Assembly: GCA_964035575.1 (NCBI GenBank)
Contig: OZ037900.1
Location: 62,001 to 126,000 of the forward strand
Reading direction: 5' to 3'
Length of the DNA stretch: 64,000 nucleotides
Source of the DNA: Rhynchopus sp. YZ270_cl-10
Taxonomy: Eukaryota > Euglenozoa > Diplonemea > Diplonemida > Diplonemidae
How positions within the stretch are numbered: the first letter of the stretch is position 1; the number at the start of each line of letters is the position of its first letter. Below, piece after piece: positions 44,301 to 56,191 of this stretch. The translations under genes were made by a program, and so were the position numbers. The notes below the pieces were generated by a model. That model did no database searches, was not told where the DNA came from, and saw nothing but the letters and a program-made list of their open reading frames with translations.

Positions 44301-44387
44301 CACATGCCGTACGCGGTCTGCAGAGGGCGGCGACACCAGAAACGCATCTGAGGTGGCTGCAGGCGACAGTGGCGACATGGGGTCCAT
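38348..44387 (-). CDS. Divergent myosin-motor-like protein with Gln-rich tail, seven exons
   Basis: About 1,820 residues from exons 44387-43569, 43502-41233, 41181-40963, 40801-39616, 39546-39056, 38926-38821 and 38720-38348. Start chosen at MDPMSPLSP. The N-terminal about 500 residues follow the order of a myosin head: an SH3-like NGWCVGIVLGHAPDGSVLLR, then SPEAFTSLATLAHL...LLHRLHNG (the DLtsLsyLnEp region), FADARASLDL..VLGAILHLLI, ALASLAGHLYDRMVRTLF and ISVLPFETYSG. The P-loop GESGAGKT and the usual switch I are not visible, so it is probably an inactive motor. Then come repeats of the type DDFLVQYAGREDELFGALEAKYG, helical regions, and a disordered tail with poly-Gln (about 39905-39965). 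Introns 1 and 2 are multiples of three without stops. The exon 4/5 join is off by one base, so one boundary or base is wrong. Confidence 0.7.
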
Positions 44388-45276
44388 CTTTTGCTGGGGT
44401 TGGATCCCCCCCTCCAACTGGTGTGTGGGTGGATAATGTCAAGTATTTGGGTGATCCCTACTCGTACTGCGCAAATGAACAAAAAAAAAATCGTCGATGT
44501 TCGTCGACGAACCATTTATCCCCAGACCCAGGACGAACATTGACAAATCAATGGTTCGTCTGCACAGTATGCATCCTAGTTGAGGCATGTGCCCAAAGGG
44601 TTGCGGCAACACTCAACTACAGTAGACGAGCTCGAGATGTGGTGATGGGGAGAGGGAGGAGGAGAAAAAGTGTTTGATCATCTTGAAAGAAAAATTCTGG
44701 TGAGATGACCGTAAGCCTCTGGTGCTGCAGTCACAATCAGGGGGGGAAAATAATGCACCCCGCAAAAACTTTGGGACTGTATCTTTTGAAAAAAAAATGA
44801 AACTTTTGAAATATTCGGCTTGCACCTGGTGCACACGAAGGAGCAGATACAATGTCCGAATTAACAAATTTTCATCCCCCCATTGCGAGCCGAGGTTCCC
44901 TTCGTTCTTTATTCCCCCGGTTTGACTTGAACTAGGGAGGTTTGTTTTTTTTGTTTTTTGTTTTTTGTATTGGGCTTCTTTTCCGAAAGCCTTGGGCCAG
45001 AGTGATAAACACGAAAATAGATGAAAGTTCTGTTCATCTTTCTGTACGTTCGCAGTCGCAGAAAGGTAGTAAAAAAAAAACAGGCAGAGAGTGGGGAGGG
45101 AAAATCAAACCAAAAAGTCTCAGACGTTGGATCACACAAAGACTTTGTTATATCATTGTACATTGCGCTTTCCCCAGCCCAAAAAAAAAAAGCTAAAATG
45201 CGGGAGACGTTCAGATAGTATTTTAATGATATAACCGTAGCCCAAAAAGTCTTTTGGACACGAGCACAGTCCCTTT
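44388..45276. other. Intergenic with one dispersed hairpin
   Basis: A degenerate copy of the short hairpin family lies near 44700 (GATGACCGTAAGCCTC...GCAGTCAC). A second small inverted repeat, CGATGTTCGTCGACGAACC, is near 44493. No gene is supported. Confidence 0.5.
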
Positions 45277-46723
45277 CTAGTAGGCGTTGCCCTTGACGTA
45301 GAGGGACTCCTCAGTTCCCTTGGTGTCGTCAGCAACGTCGTACTTGCCCTGTGGAGAGAGGAGAAAGTTTACTAAGTGTGAGGTGTAGGTGTAGGTGTAG
45401 GTGTGGGGAGTGTGGCGTGAAAAATCAGCGTATGCTGTCTAGGCGTGAGTGTGCCATAGTAAAGAGAGCAAAGGGAGTGCTCGTGTCAAGGCGGGTGTGG
45501 AATGTTGAAGAGAGGCATACCTGGCACGCAAGCGAGTTCATCTTGGCACGGTGCAGGAACACACGGCGGCCAGCCTCCTTACCCTCGTCCTTGCCACCCC
45601 ACGCCTTCAGCGCAGAGCTCTGGAGTGCGCGTGCGTACGAGAAGCGGAGTGCCCACGGCTTCGGCAGGTCGGTGTTCGCGTTCATCGCGTTCAGGTATGC
45701 AGACGCGTTCGCCTCGGACAGTCCACCCGAGAGGAAGGTGACACCGGGAACAGCGGCAGGGAGAGTGCGTGCAAGGGTTGTGATCGTGGCGCGTGCAACC
45801 TCATCAGGGGTGCCTGTCGTCGCGTTGTCCGCACCGTACACAACCATGTTCGGCTTCAGCAGCATTCCCTCGAAGATCACACCGTGCTGGTGCAGGGCAC
45901 GCACCACCTCAGACCACACACGCTCAGACACACGTTGGCAAGTCTCCAGGTCGTGGTCTCCGTCAATCATCACCTCAGGCTCCACAATGGGCACCAGTCC
46001 GTTCATCTGCGAGATCTGTGCGTACTTCGCAAGTGTCTCAGCGTTGTGGTGGATCAGGTACTCGGAGACGGTACCGTCCTGGATCCTGTAGGTATTGCGC
46101 CACTTGCAGAAGCGTGCACCCTGTGCGTAGTATCCAGCAGCACGTGCACCGTATCCGTCAAGTCCCTGTGTGGCCTGCTCACCGGGTGCACCCGAGAGGG
46201 CAGCAACCATGCCCTTGTCGGTCTTCACTCCGGGCACAATGCCGACAGCCTTGCATGCCTGTGTGTGGTGTCGTGTGAAGGTGGCCGCATCACTGCATCA
46301 CTGATGACCATATGCCCAACTTCCGCTACGCCACATACCTCAGGGAACAGAACACCGTCGTCGTCCTTCTGTGTAAGGGTCTCCTCGTGGAAGATGACAC
46401 CGCTGATGTACTGCTCCAGCCCCTTCGCCCCCATCATCAGGGCACGGTACTTGCGGCGGTTCTCCGGGTTGTTCTCGAGGCCAATCGGCCCGAAGCGCTT
46501 GTCGCAGCTTCCCTGTGCAGGGGGTGGGTCATAACGAATGATAACAACAAAAATCAACATCGAAAACGTTGTTCTGCACTACTTCTACGCATTGTGTGTG
46601 TGTGTGTTGTCTACATACCGGGGACTCGTCAGCTGCGAGCAGTCCCTTGCCGGGTGCGGTCATGATCTTCACAGTCTCGAGAAGTTCCTCATGGTAAGGC
46701 GACTTGATGCGGAGCTGGGTCAT
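45277..46723 (-). CDS. Class I fructose-bisphosphate aldolase, copy 1 (no PTS2)
   Basis: Cleaves fructose-1,6-bisphosphate to DHAP and glyceraldehyde-3-phosphate, in glycolysis and gluconeogenesis. 362 residues from exons 46723-46619, 46512-46339, 46258-45521 and 45348-45277, all phase 0 with GTATG donors. The hallmarks [35 protein letters not shown] and the Schiff-base motif GMLLKPNMV (Lys228) are present. Closest in pattern to kinetoplastid glycosomal aldolases. The N-terminus, [14 protein letters not shown], lacks the PTS2-like nonapeptide of copies 2 and 3, so this copy is predicted cytosolic. Its first intron is nearly identical to that of copy 2 although exon 1 differs, which implies exchange or conversion between copies. 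Confidence 0.95.
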
Positions 46724-47868
46724 TGTTTTGGTTTTGCTTTTTTTGACTTGACACTGTTGCGTTGTTACGTTGTTGTGACGTGTATATTCACATGGTGCCC
46801 GCTTCCGTGCACATACCCCTGCCCTACCTAGCTACACGCATCGTGCTACGTCAGGTCTCCCGATGTGTGGGGGAAAGGACGAATATGGGCTAGGCTGATT
46901 GAAGTGGTCCTGGTATGCCCATGTTTCACTTTAGAACCGATTTAAACCAATCACCCGACCAATGTCGGCGTCAAGCCTAATGGTCTCTTGTGCACATCCT
47001 GTATTTTTGGCACACTAATAGTCTATCGTTTTTCTTTTTTCGCGAAGTTTTGAAAATTTGAATGGCTGTGAGATGAAATGTGGGAAGGGGAGAAACTGTT
47101 CTGTTTCAAAGAGATTTTGTCATACTTCGTGTGGTGTACAAAAAAAACAACAAAACCCCAGAATGGGGGGCAATGAGCAACACTTTGCAACCCTTTGTTA
47201 AAACAAAAATAACAACATTTTTCATTTGTTGTTGAAAACATGAAGGGTAGTGAGTGTAGCCACCCGAAGATGAGCTCCACTCTTTTTCGCGTTTTATTTC
47301 TTATTGTGGTGCTCTGCTGCTATTGCGTGCTCCTTTCCGCTCCGCACTGACGGCACACACTAATGTGGAGGAGGAACAAACACCCCTTTTGGGGTTGTGT
47401 CAAATTACGTTTTCTTTTAGATCGAAAAAAAAACTCACCCTTTTTTTTAGATTTTGAAAAATGTGCAACGTTTTGTTTAGTACCAATGTAGTGTTCACAC
47501 GGTAGTTCCGTATTTTTTTTTCATTTCATTTCCTTTTTTGGCCTCCACCATTTTTTTTTACGGGTTTCGAGAAAAAAAATAGTGGCGCCCAAAAAAAAAA
47601 CACATTTCATTTATTTTGTGCACATTTTAATTTTTTGTTCGCTTTATGTTTTATTTTGTTTTGGATAATTTTGTTGAATTAATAATAGCTGCAAAAAAAT
47701 AGACAGTTTTTCACAGCTCCGGTATTCACCCCATAGTAGGATTCATGCCCCCTTCCCCAATGTACATTGAAGCACACAAAATACACAAAAAAATACGAGA
47801 TCTTTTTTTCATGTCAGAGAGCAAAAGAGTATCGGGGAGTAGATAGGGTATCCTTCTACAGGCCCTCT
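46724..47868. other. Intergenic, nothing firm
   Basis: AT-rich with homopolymers. A block TAGTGTAGCCACCCGAAGA near 47250 recurs near 53463. No gene supported. Confidence 0.5.
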
Positions 47869-49299
47869 TCAGTAGGCGTTGCCCTTGACGTAGAGGGACT
47901 CCTTGATCCCCTTGGTGTCGTCGGCCTCGCTGTACTTGCCCTGTGGAGAGAGGAAGAAATGTGTTGCTTGCCCGTGAAAGACAACAACGCGAGTGTTGTC
48001 GAAAGAAACTGTGTGCATACCTGGCACGCAAGCGAGTTCATCTTGGCACGGTGCAGGAAGGCGCGACGTCCAGCCTCCTTGCCAGAGTCCTTGCCACCCC
48101 ACGCCTTCAGCGCAGAGCTCTGGAGTGCGCGTGCGTACGAAAAGCGGAGTGCCCACGGCTTCGGCAGGTCGGTGTTCGCGTTCATCGCGTTCAGGTATGC
48201 AGACGCGTTCGCCTCGGACAGTCCACCCGAGAGGAAGGTGACACCGGGAACAGCGGCGGGGAGGGTGCGTGCAAGGGTTGTGATCGTGGCGCGTGCAACC
48301 TCAACGGGGGTGCCTGTCGTCGCGTTGTCCGCACCGTACACAACCATGTTCGGCTTCAGCAGCATTCCCTCGAAGATCACACCGTGCTGGTGCAGGGCAC
48401 GCACCACCTCAGACCACACACGCTCAGACACCTGCTGGCAAGTCTCCAGGTCGTGGTCTCCGTCAATCATCACCTCAGGCTCCACAATGGGCACAAGCCC
48501 GTGCATCTGCGAGATCTGTGCGTACTTCGCAAGTGTCTCAGCGTTGTGGTGGATCAGGTAGTCCGACACAGTCCCGTTCTGGATCTTGTAGGTATTACGC
48601 CACTTGCAGAAGCGTGCACCCTGTGCGTAGTATCCAGCAGCACGTGCACCGTATCCGTCAAGTCCCTGTGTGGCCTGCTCACCTGGTGCACCAGACACCG
48701 CCGACACCATGCCCTTGTCCGTCTTCACTCCGGGCACAATGCCGCGCACCTTGCATGCCTGTAGAAGGTAAGGAGTACAAATCAAAGGAAAGTTAACGCA
48801 CAAGCTTGCAACACATTAGGTTCACTGAAGCCACAAGAGTTTGCAATGTGATGCAGAGTTATGCTGTCCCAGCCCTCATACCTCGGTGAACAGACGGCCG
48901 TCGTCGTCCTTCTGTGTAAGGGTCTCCTCGTGGAAGATGACACCGCTGATGTACTGCTCCAGCCCCTTCGCCCCCATCATCAGGGCACGGTACTTGCGGC
49001 GGTTCTCCGGGTTGTTCTCGAGGCCAATCGGCCCGAAGCGCTTGTCGCAGCTTCCCTGTGCAGGGGGTGGGTCATAACGAATGATAACAACAAGAATCAA
49101 CATCGAAAACGTTGTTCTGCACTACTTCTACGCATTATGTGTGTTGTCTACATACCGGGGACTCGTCAGCTGCGAGCAGTCCCTTGCCGGGTGTGGTCAT
49201 CTGTCTTGCTGTTGCAATGAGCTCATCACGGAACGGGGAGCGGATGGTCTTTCCTGAGGTGGAGAGGTGGCTCTCCAGAACTTGCACGCGGGCAGACAT
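47869..49299 (-). CDS. Class I fructose-bisphosphate aldolase, copy 2, PTS2-bearing
   Basis: 375 residues from exons 49299-49156, 49055-48882, 48758-48021 and 47940-47869, all phase 0. Residues 4-12 (RVQVLESHL) fit the PTS2 pattern R-[LVI]-x5-[HQ]-[LA]. They align with the corresponding N-terminal signal of kinetoplastid aldolases, so import into glycosomes or peroxisomes is likely. The catalytic Lys is 241 (GMLLKPNMV). Exons 2-4 are almost the same as in copies 1 and 3, ending [13 protein letters not shown]2 aldolase has been reported from Diplonema, which supports both the localisation and the organism assignment. Confidence 0.95.
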
Positions 49300-50404
49300 T
49301 GTGAAAAAAAAACTTTGGAAAATTTGCTGGAAAAGAGAAGGTTGGTTGTGCATCGATAGCCATTTATTCTGACACATGAAAAACACCCACCCCCAACCTT
49401 TTATTTGATACTGCCACGTGGCAAAATGCGATGCACCGCTCTCCTGAGTGACAGATCGCCATTTTGCAGCCGCACAGAAGATTGCTGCTTCCCTTCACTG
49501 ATATTTCCACGACCTATGCAATAAGCAAGCATGGAAGATGAGGCAGAAAATGAGGTAGCTACGTTTGCTGTCTGCCAATACGCTTCACATATCTGTAGCC
49601 TTTTAGCCTATTCTCTCGACACAAAGAGAACGGTCACAATGATATCTTTGAAAACGCTGGTCAGATCCCGATTATTTGGTTACGTTTTATGAGGTGGTCT
49701 GAACACGATTCTTCCGTTTGTCTCAGATCTTCACCATACACGACGAGTCACAATAAAAAAAAGCACAAAAAATGGTAGTTATTGCTGCAGGCACACCTCT
49801 GAGTGACGTACGATGCCAGCCATCCGGATGGAAATCACAATAAAAAGAAAAAGAAAAATGCAAAAAATAAGAGAAAAAAAACAAGATTTGCAAGATGAGG
49901 CAGGCTGGAGACCTCTCGACAACAAATGAACAAAATATTGAACAAATGAAATTGTTAAGTTAATACAAAACGCATGTGTACACGACAGTGCTGTCGTGGC
50001 ACGCAAGACTCGCAAAACTATCACAAACCATTTCATATACTAACTGTCGCAAACAGTAAGCACATAAAAGAAAGACAATAAGGACAACAAAAAAACGACA
50101 GAAAACGGGTATCAATGAATTTCAACGATTCTGTAAAATGCATTCTGCTGACGGGTACATGTCGCGAAATATTACTATCAAATGTGGTCATAACGACGCA
50201 CAGAAGCCATGACATCTACCAGTGCAACACAGACACAACAGTGTGACACACAGGTCATTTGCCAAACAACACGAAGGGTGCCGCTGGCATACGTTGGCCC
50301 GAGGGGCCAAGGTATTAACGTTTTGATTTGCAATCCAAAAAAAAAAGACGGAATGCACAGCTCTGAAGGTGTACTGCGTAGCGTCACTTCTGCAGCGGCA
50401 CCTC
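49300..50404. other. Intergenic with a dispersed repeat
   Basis: A block near 49780-49830 (GGCACACCTCTGAGTGACGT...GATGCCAGCC) is shared with about 27325 and 28665. Otherwise AT-rich with no gene. Confidence 0.5.
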
Positions 50405-51833
50405 TCAGTACACGTTGCCCTTGATGAACAGCGACGCCTTCGCGCCTTTTGTGTCCTCAGCTTCGCTGTAGCGGCCCTGTGGAGTATGGGGTGTGGGTAG
50501 TGTGGGTGGTGCAGTGTGGGGCATACCTGGCACGCAAGCGAGTTCATCTTGGCACGGTGCAGGAAGGCACGACGTCCAGCCTCCTTGCCAGAGTCCTTGC
50601 CACCCCACGCCTTCAGCGCAGAGCTCTGGAGTGCGCGTGCGTACGAGAAGCGGAGTGCCCACGGCTTCGGCAGGTCGGTGTTTGCGTTCATCGCGTTCAG
50701 GTACGCAGACGCGTTCGCCTCGGACAGTCCACCCGAGAGGAAGGTGACACCGGGAACAGCGGCGGGGAGGGTGCGTGCAAGGGTTGTGATCGTGGCGCGT
50801 GCAACCTCAACGGGGGTGCCTGTCGTCGCGTTGTCCGCACCGTACACAACCATGTTCGGCTTCAGCAGCATTCCCTCGAAGATCACACCGTGCTGGTGCA
50901 GGGCACGCACCACCTCAGACCACACACGCTCAGACACACGTTGGCAAGTCTCCAGGTCGTGGTCTCCGTCAATCATCACCTCAGGCTCCACAATGGGCAC
51001 CAGTCCGTTCATCTGCGAGATCTGTGCGTACTTCGCAAGTGTCTCAGCGTTGTGGTGGATCAGGTAGTCCGACACAGTCCCGTTCTGGATCTTGTAGGTA
51101 TTACGCCACTTGCAGAAGCGTGCACCCTGTGCGTAGTATCCAGCAGCACGTGCACCGTATCCGTCAAGTCCCTGTGTGGCCTGCTCACCTGGTGCACCAG
51201 AGAGGGCAGAAACCATGCCCTTGTCGGTCTTCACTCCGGGCACAATGCCGCGCACCTTGCATGCCTGTGAGTGATGGTGTTGTCAATGTTGCTCCACACA
51301 CGCTGTACTGTGCCCACATACCTCAGGGAACAGAACACCGTCGTCGTCCTTCTGTGTAAGGGTCTCCTCGTGGAAGATGACACCGCTGATGTACTGCTCC
51401 AGCCCCTTCGCCCCCATCATCAGGGCACGGTACTTGCGGCGGTTCTCCGGGTTGTTCTCGAGGCCAATCGGCCCGAAGCGCTTGTCGCAGCTTCCCTGTG
51501 CAGGGGGTGGGTCATAACGAATGATAACATAAATACATTTGAACACTGAACGTGCCTCTTGCACACAACTAAAACAAGAAAGTTCAGAAGCTGAGTATTA
51601 TCTTGTGTGCACATCTTACAAACATGCTCCTAAGCCTTATGCTTAGCTGTGTAAATATACGAAACCTTTACAGCACTCTGCAAACATACCGGGGACTCGT
51701 CAGCTGCGAGCAGTCCCCTGCCGGGTGCGGTCATCTGTCTTGCTGTTGCAATGAGCTCGTCACGGAACGGGGAGCGGATGGTCTTTCCTGAGGTGGAGAG
51801 GTGGCTCTCCAGAACTTGCACGCGGGCAGACAT
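50405..51833 (-). CDS. Class I fructose-bisphosphate aldolase, copy 3, PTS2-bearing
   Basis: 375 residues from exons 51833-51690, 51495-51322, 51264-50527 and 50476-50405, all phase 0. The same PTS2-like RVQVLESHL occupies residues 4-12 and Lys241 lies in GMLLKPNMV. The last exon differs most from the other copies ([23 protein letters not shown] in place of ...SLYVKGNAY). Introns 2 and 3 are only 57 and 50 bases and unrelated to those of copies 1 and 2. Intron 1 (194 bases) shares only its acceptor-proximal start. This copy therefore seems the oldest or least converted of the array. Confidence 0.95.
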
Positions 51834-53540
51834 TGTGAAAAAGTGTAAAAGGTGAAAGGTGTGTAAGACAAAGCTGTGTCAGGCAGGGGTGGGTGGGTAT
51901 TTCTGGCACTTTTGGATCGGGCACTCGATTTTTTTCCCTCAGGATTTTTACATCGGCTTTTGGTAAAACAGTACAAACCCCAAAGCATTTCTTTCCCCCC
52001 CCAGGCATTTTCCGGTTTGTGGTAGAGAATACCGTCTCCTGCGCACACATTCGTGACAACAGTGCACGCTGTGTTGCACCAAAAAGTGGTTGTTAGATGC
52101 ACCCCCTTGGCACTGTGTCGAATAAGGATTTGGAGAGCGAGTAAGGTGCAGTCTTCTTTGTCAGTCCGAAAACTCTTTATTGAGAAGAGGAAAGAGGAAA
52201 GTGGGAATGATGTTGTTGGGGCGTGCCAAGGAAAGATTTGAAAAAATGAAAAAAGATGTGTCAGGTGTGCAATAAAGGGGGAAGTGGAGCAGTCGTATTG
52301 TGTGGTCTTATTCGTTCGAATAGAAGGTCGTCACCCAACAGTGTGCACGAGAAGAAAAACAAAAGTGCGTACAAAAAAAAAAATGACATCAAGAAATTTG
52401 GCAAAAAAAAAAAAAAAACAGTGAAAATTTTGGTTTCAGATGCTAAGCAGTTTTTTGTACTTAAAATCACCTTACAAATGAGCTAGCCTCAAGAAAGGCA
52501 CGTCATTGAAGGATTCACGTATATTTCCCTCTCTGAGCATTCTTTTCGCGCCGTTCCCTTTTGCTATTTTGCTTGAATGGGTTCCTTTAGAAAAGTTCAT
52601 TTTGTTTTGTTAAGATTCGATTATCATTTATACCGGATTTTTGTTAGAGTTTATAAAGATGGCCCAAAGCCCCTCCGTGCTTGGTCATCCTTTAAAAAAA
52701 GGGGAAACGACAAATGTGGACTAAAAATGTGGATTTATGCGACAATCCGGATTAATAATCCACATTGTCGCAAAAAAAGGGGTGAATTCGGTGGAACCCA
52801 ATTTCCTAGTACCCCATTCCTTCCCCTTCCTAATACCCATTTTTAATAGTGGGTAACGAAAAGAAAAGAAAGTTGACCTGAAAATACAAAGCCCACTCAG
52901 GTGACAGTGTTCTAGGTGTGATACACTGGGTGGACCCCAACCAATAAAGAGAGGTTTGAAAAATACTAACGCCTCACCTTTCCTCTTGAGGACGCAGAGC
53001 ACTGAAAAAATGGAAGTAGAAAAAAGAGAAAGAAGCTGAGGGGGGGTCGTAGGTTCCCTTGAAGTGTGCAGCACACTGGGAAGGGGACCGAGACCTACAG
53101 AAACAAGAACCTCCAAGTTTTCAAAGAATGTAGCAGCCAGCATAAAAAGGCAAAAGAAAAAAAAAAGGCAGTGTGATGTCCCCTCGTGCACACATCGTTT
53201 TTTAAAAAAGAAAAGGAAGAAAATTCTAAGTTGTTTTTAATTGGTTTATGTCCCCAAAACGCCTCCCCTCCCCTCCCCACCTCCCCCCTCCTCCCCTCCC
53301 CTACGTTTCTCGCTCAGCGGCTCATCAGGGGTTCTTGCTGTAAAAAAAAAGGGGGGTTTAGGTAGTGCTCCGGAGGGGGTCGATATTGACAGGCTGTTGA
53401 CCGATTTCCCATAGCACCATGTAGGTGGAAAAAACTGGGTATCGAAAACTTGGTTGTATTAGTGTAGATACCCGAGGATGAACTCCACTATAACAGGGTA
53501 TTGGTTTCCAACGAAGTGCCTTACGTGCCTCAAATTGTAT
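51834..53540. other. Intergenic with dispersed short repeats
   Basis: Contains members of three dispersed families: a hairpin near 52656-52692, a GAAAATACAAAGCCC...GACAGTG block near 52881, and an ACGCCTCACC..GGACGCAG..GCACTG block near 52969. CCCTCC/CCCCTCCC tracts occur at 53265-53300. No gene supported. Confidence 0.55.
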
Positions 53541-56191
53541 TTACGATAGGTGGTGCCATACCGACTGGTCTGAGTCGCTGTCGACCTCTACGCGCGACGC
53601 TGCACCTCCTGTGAGGTTCTGGAGGCCGTGCATGGCAGCAAGGATGCCCTGACGCTGCTGCACTGCCTGCTCGCGTGTGGGTGGCGGAGCACCACGGAGC
53701 ATTGCCAGCAGGTGTGGAACACCCTTGACGAGGGGGACCATCGGGTTGTCGTCGCTGAAGGGGGAGGAAGGTGAGGGGGTAAAAAACGGATGTAATAAAG
53801 GCATACCTCTCGTCGTCCTCCTCGGACGTAGTGTACTCCTCCTCCTCGTCCCCCGCGCTGAGCCCAAGCGTCTTCATCACGCCAAACAGCTTTCCCGCCG
53901 TGCCCGCCCCCTCCTCGTCAGCGTCGTCCTTCTCCTCTTTGGGCTCAGCCTCGAACACCATGTTCTGCAGCTCGGCAATGATTTCGAGCCATTCGGAGAC
54001 AAAGACCTCGCAGGTGATGGGCACATCGGCTTCGGGGTGGTTGCCGACAAGGCGGCGTAGTTCCTTCACGTGGAACTGCATCAGCGAGCCGGCAGGCGCA
54101 GTCCCGCTCTCGAGCTGCGCAAACAGAAGACGTCTGTTCGGCACCTTCCCGCCCGGCAGCGCCGCCTTGACCCGCGCGTAGTACGCCTTGCACTCCTCCA
54201 CCACAAGCACCTCGTTCTCGTCGTACCACAGCACACCATCCTCAACAGTCATCCGCCGCGCACCAGGCGACACCTGAGATGTGGGCGACGCAGGTCCAGG
54301 TCGTGTCGATGAGGTTTCACGCGTCTGCGCCGGCTGTGCAGCGCTTGGGACAGGAACGAGAGGGTGTGGTGTCGCATTAGAAGTAGACTGAGCGATGTCG
54401 GTCTGGGTGCGTGTGACCTGAGGGGTGAGGGGAGGGGGGGTATTCTAATACATTTCTGGTGTGATCACCCAAACGGATTATCCGTGGTTCTTCCGTGGGT
54501 TGTCCGTACCCCCTGAATCACACCAATTTCAATACTATTTTTCAAAGTCTGTTTCCAACGCTTGTTGACAATGTTGAGAGTAACATCCATGGCAGATGCA
54601 ATCAGGGGAAGTTGGCGCAGCCGTGCCCGAATACTCTTAAAAAGGGGGTCAAGGGATCAACATGAATAAGAGGCCATACCAACGCCGTCGCCTCGCCTGT
54701 GGTGGTGGAGTGGTGGTGCACGCCCGCGTTGCCTGCACGCATGCGTTTGTAGTCGTGGTCGCCGAGCTTTGTCTTCATGCGGCGTGTGAAGGCGCTGTGC
54801 GGCTCCTCCACCTTCCATGCGTCGCCACCTATGCGGTGCATGAGGATGTCCTTCTTCAGTTTCTGTTGTGTTGTGTGTTTGAAAGCAGTTGTGGGTAGTT
54901 CTTAAGAGCGTAACATAGCACATAGTGTGTATGTGTTTGCTATCAGGTGTGGGTTATCCCCTAGTCCCCTTCGGAAAAAAGCCCACTGTGTGTTGTTTGA
55001 AAAGCAGGAGTGGGTAGTTCCTGAGAGCGATGTATTGCTCAAAAATGATATGTGTGTGTAGTGTCTGTAGTGTGAGGAATGTAGCCCACTGTGTGGTGTT
55101 TGAACAGCAGGAGTGGGTAGTTCTTAAGAGTGGCACATTGTCCGTAGGAAATACTATGTACCTCTGGTAAGTTTTGTTGCATACCTTCAGTTCCGTCTTT
55201 CTCTTCGCAAACCTGTGGCGGATCTTCTTCTGCTCTGCAACGGATCCGTTTTTCCTGAAAAGGGTGTGTTGCGTGGCTGGGCAAAAAGCATAAAGCAAAC
55301 ATACTTCGAACTCACAACCACCGACAGCGACCACTTGCAGAGCCCCAGACACAGCAACACTGCCCCCACGCAGAGCAGCACCACACGCACCTCCTCGCCC
55401 CACCCACCCGTGTAGCGGTCCTTCGCCTTGCAGACCTGGTGGGCAGGCACGGTGCCTGTTGTGAGCGTGCACATGCACTGTTCACATGCATCACACGCGG
55501 TACCACAGTTGCACGATGTACAGGGCTCCACACCCGGCGCTGGCGACCACGGAGCGGCACATGTGTACCGCGAGCAGAGGAACTCTGTCCCCCATGCGTG
55601 CACCTGCTCAGCCGCATCAAGACAGTTCGACAGACCCACATCAGCATCGTCGAGGTCGCTACAGGGGAGTTCCCTCTCCACTGCACGCAGCGTCACTTCC
55701 CATACTGCGATCATCACTGCAATGAGCAGCAGGACACCGAGAAACACCTTGCGGATATCGTACATAACGCACGCCCTGAGGTTTGCCGCATGCGCCCCAC
55801 CGACAGCAGCAGTGCTGCCTGCCGCCTCTAGGAGCTTCGTCTCCTCTGCTTCGTGGTGGTCCAGCCTCGTGTTCACGATTGCAAGCATGTCGTCCAGAAT
55901 CGCGTTGTGAAGCTGTTGCATTCTACGAGGCTCCGGAGGACCGCCGGAAAGCTTTTCAGCGTTGTACAGTGTCTCGCCTGGGGAGAGACCGAGGCCAAGC
56001 CCACGATGCGCCTCAAGCTTGTCAAGAACCCGTTCCAACTCGAGGTCGGGGCCGCGTTTCTTGGTAGTCCCTTTCACATAGCGCAGGCCGGCGACAGCAA
56101 CGTCCGCCACCATACCTGCTCCTGCTTCGGCAATGTCGGGGCGGGTTGTGTCCGGCGCTGGTGCCGGTGGTGGTGAGGCATCGGGCGCCAT
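53541..56191 (-). CDS. Two-TM membrane protein with Cys-rich loop, five exons
   Basis: Spliced product of 654 residues from exons 56191-55305, 55254-55185, 54862-54680, 54417-53807 and 53754-53541; phases agree throughout. After a Pro/Ala-rich, then charged N-terminal region come TM1 (about 149-166, VFLGVLLLIAVMIAV), a loop with twelve Cys (177-254, including CTSCNCGTACDACEQCMC) and TM2 (about 269-286, RVVLLCVGAVLLCLGLC). A long tail follows: a basic segment (KKIRHRFAKRKTELK), a Pro/Thr/Ser-rich linker, a folded-looking stretch (DGVLWYDENEVLVVEECKAYYARV), an acidic run and a Leu-rich end. The loop probably faces the lumen or exterior. No family is recognised. Introns carry repeats and a MITE. 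Confidence 0.8.
54457..54525. mobile_element. 69-bp MITE with ATTTC duplication, inside an intron
   Basis: A short member of the 31024-31168 family, with the same TGGTGTGAT/ATCACACCA ends and CCGTGGTTCTTCCGTGGG core. ATTTC flanks it (54452-54456 and 54526-54530). It occupies the third intron of the two-TM gene. Confidence 0.8.
54870..55140. repeat. Three intronic direct repeats, period about 105 bp
   Basis: GTTTGAAA/C-AGCAG-T/AG-TGGGTAGTTCYTRAGAG recurs near 54878, 54992 and 55097 within the second intron of the two-TM gene. This suggests intron growth by tandem duplication. Confidence 0.75.
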
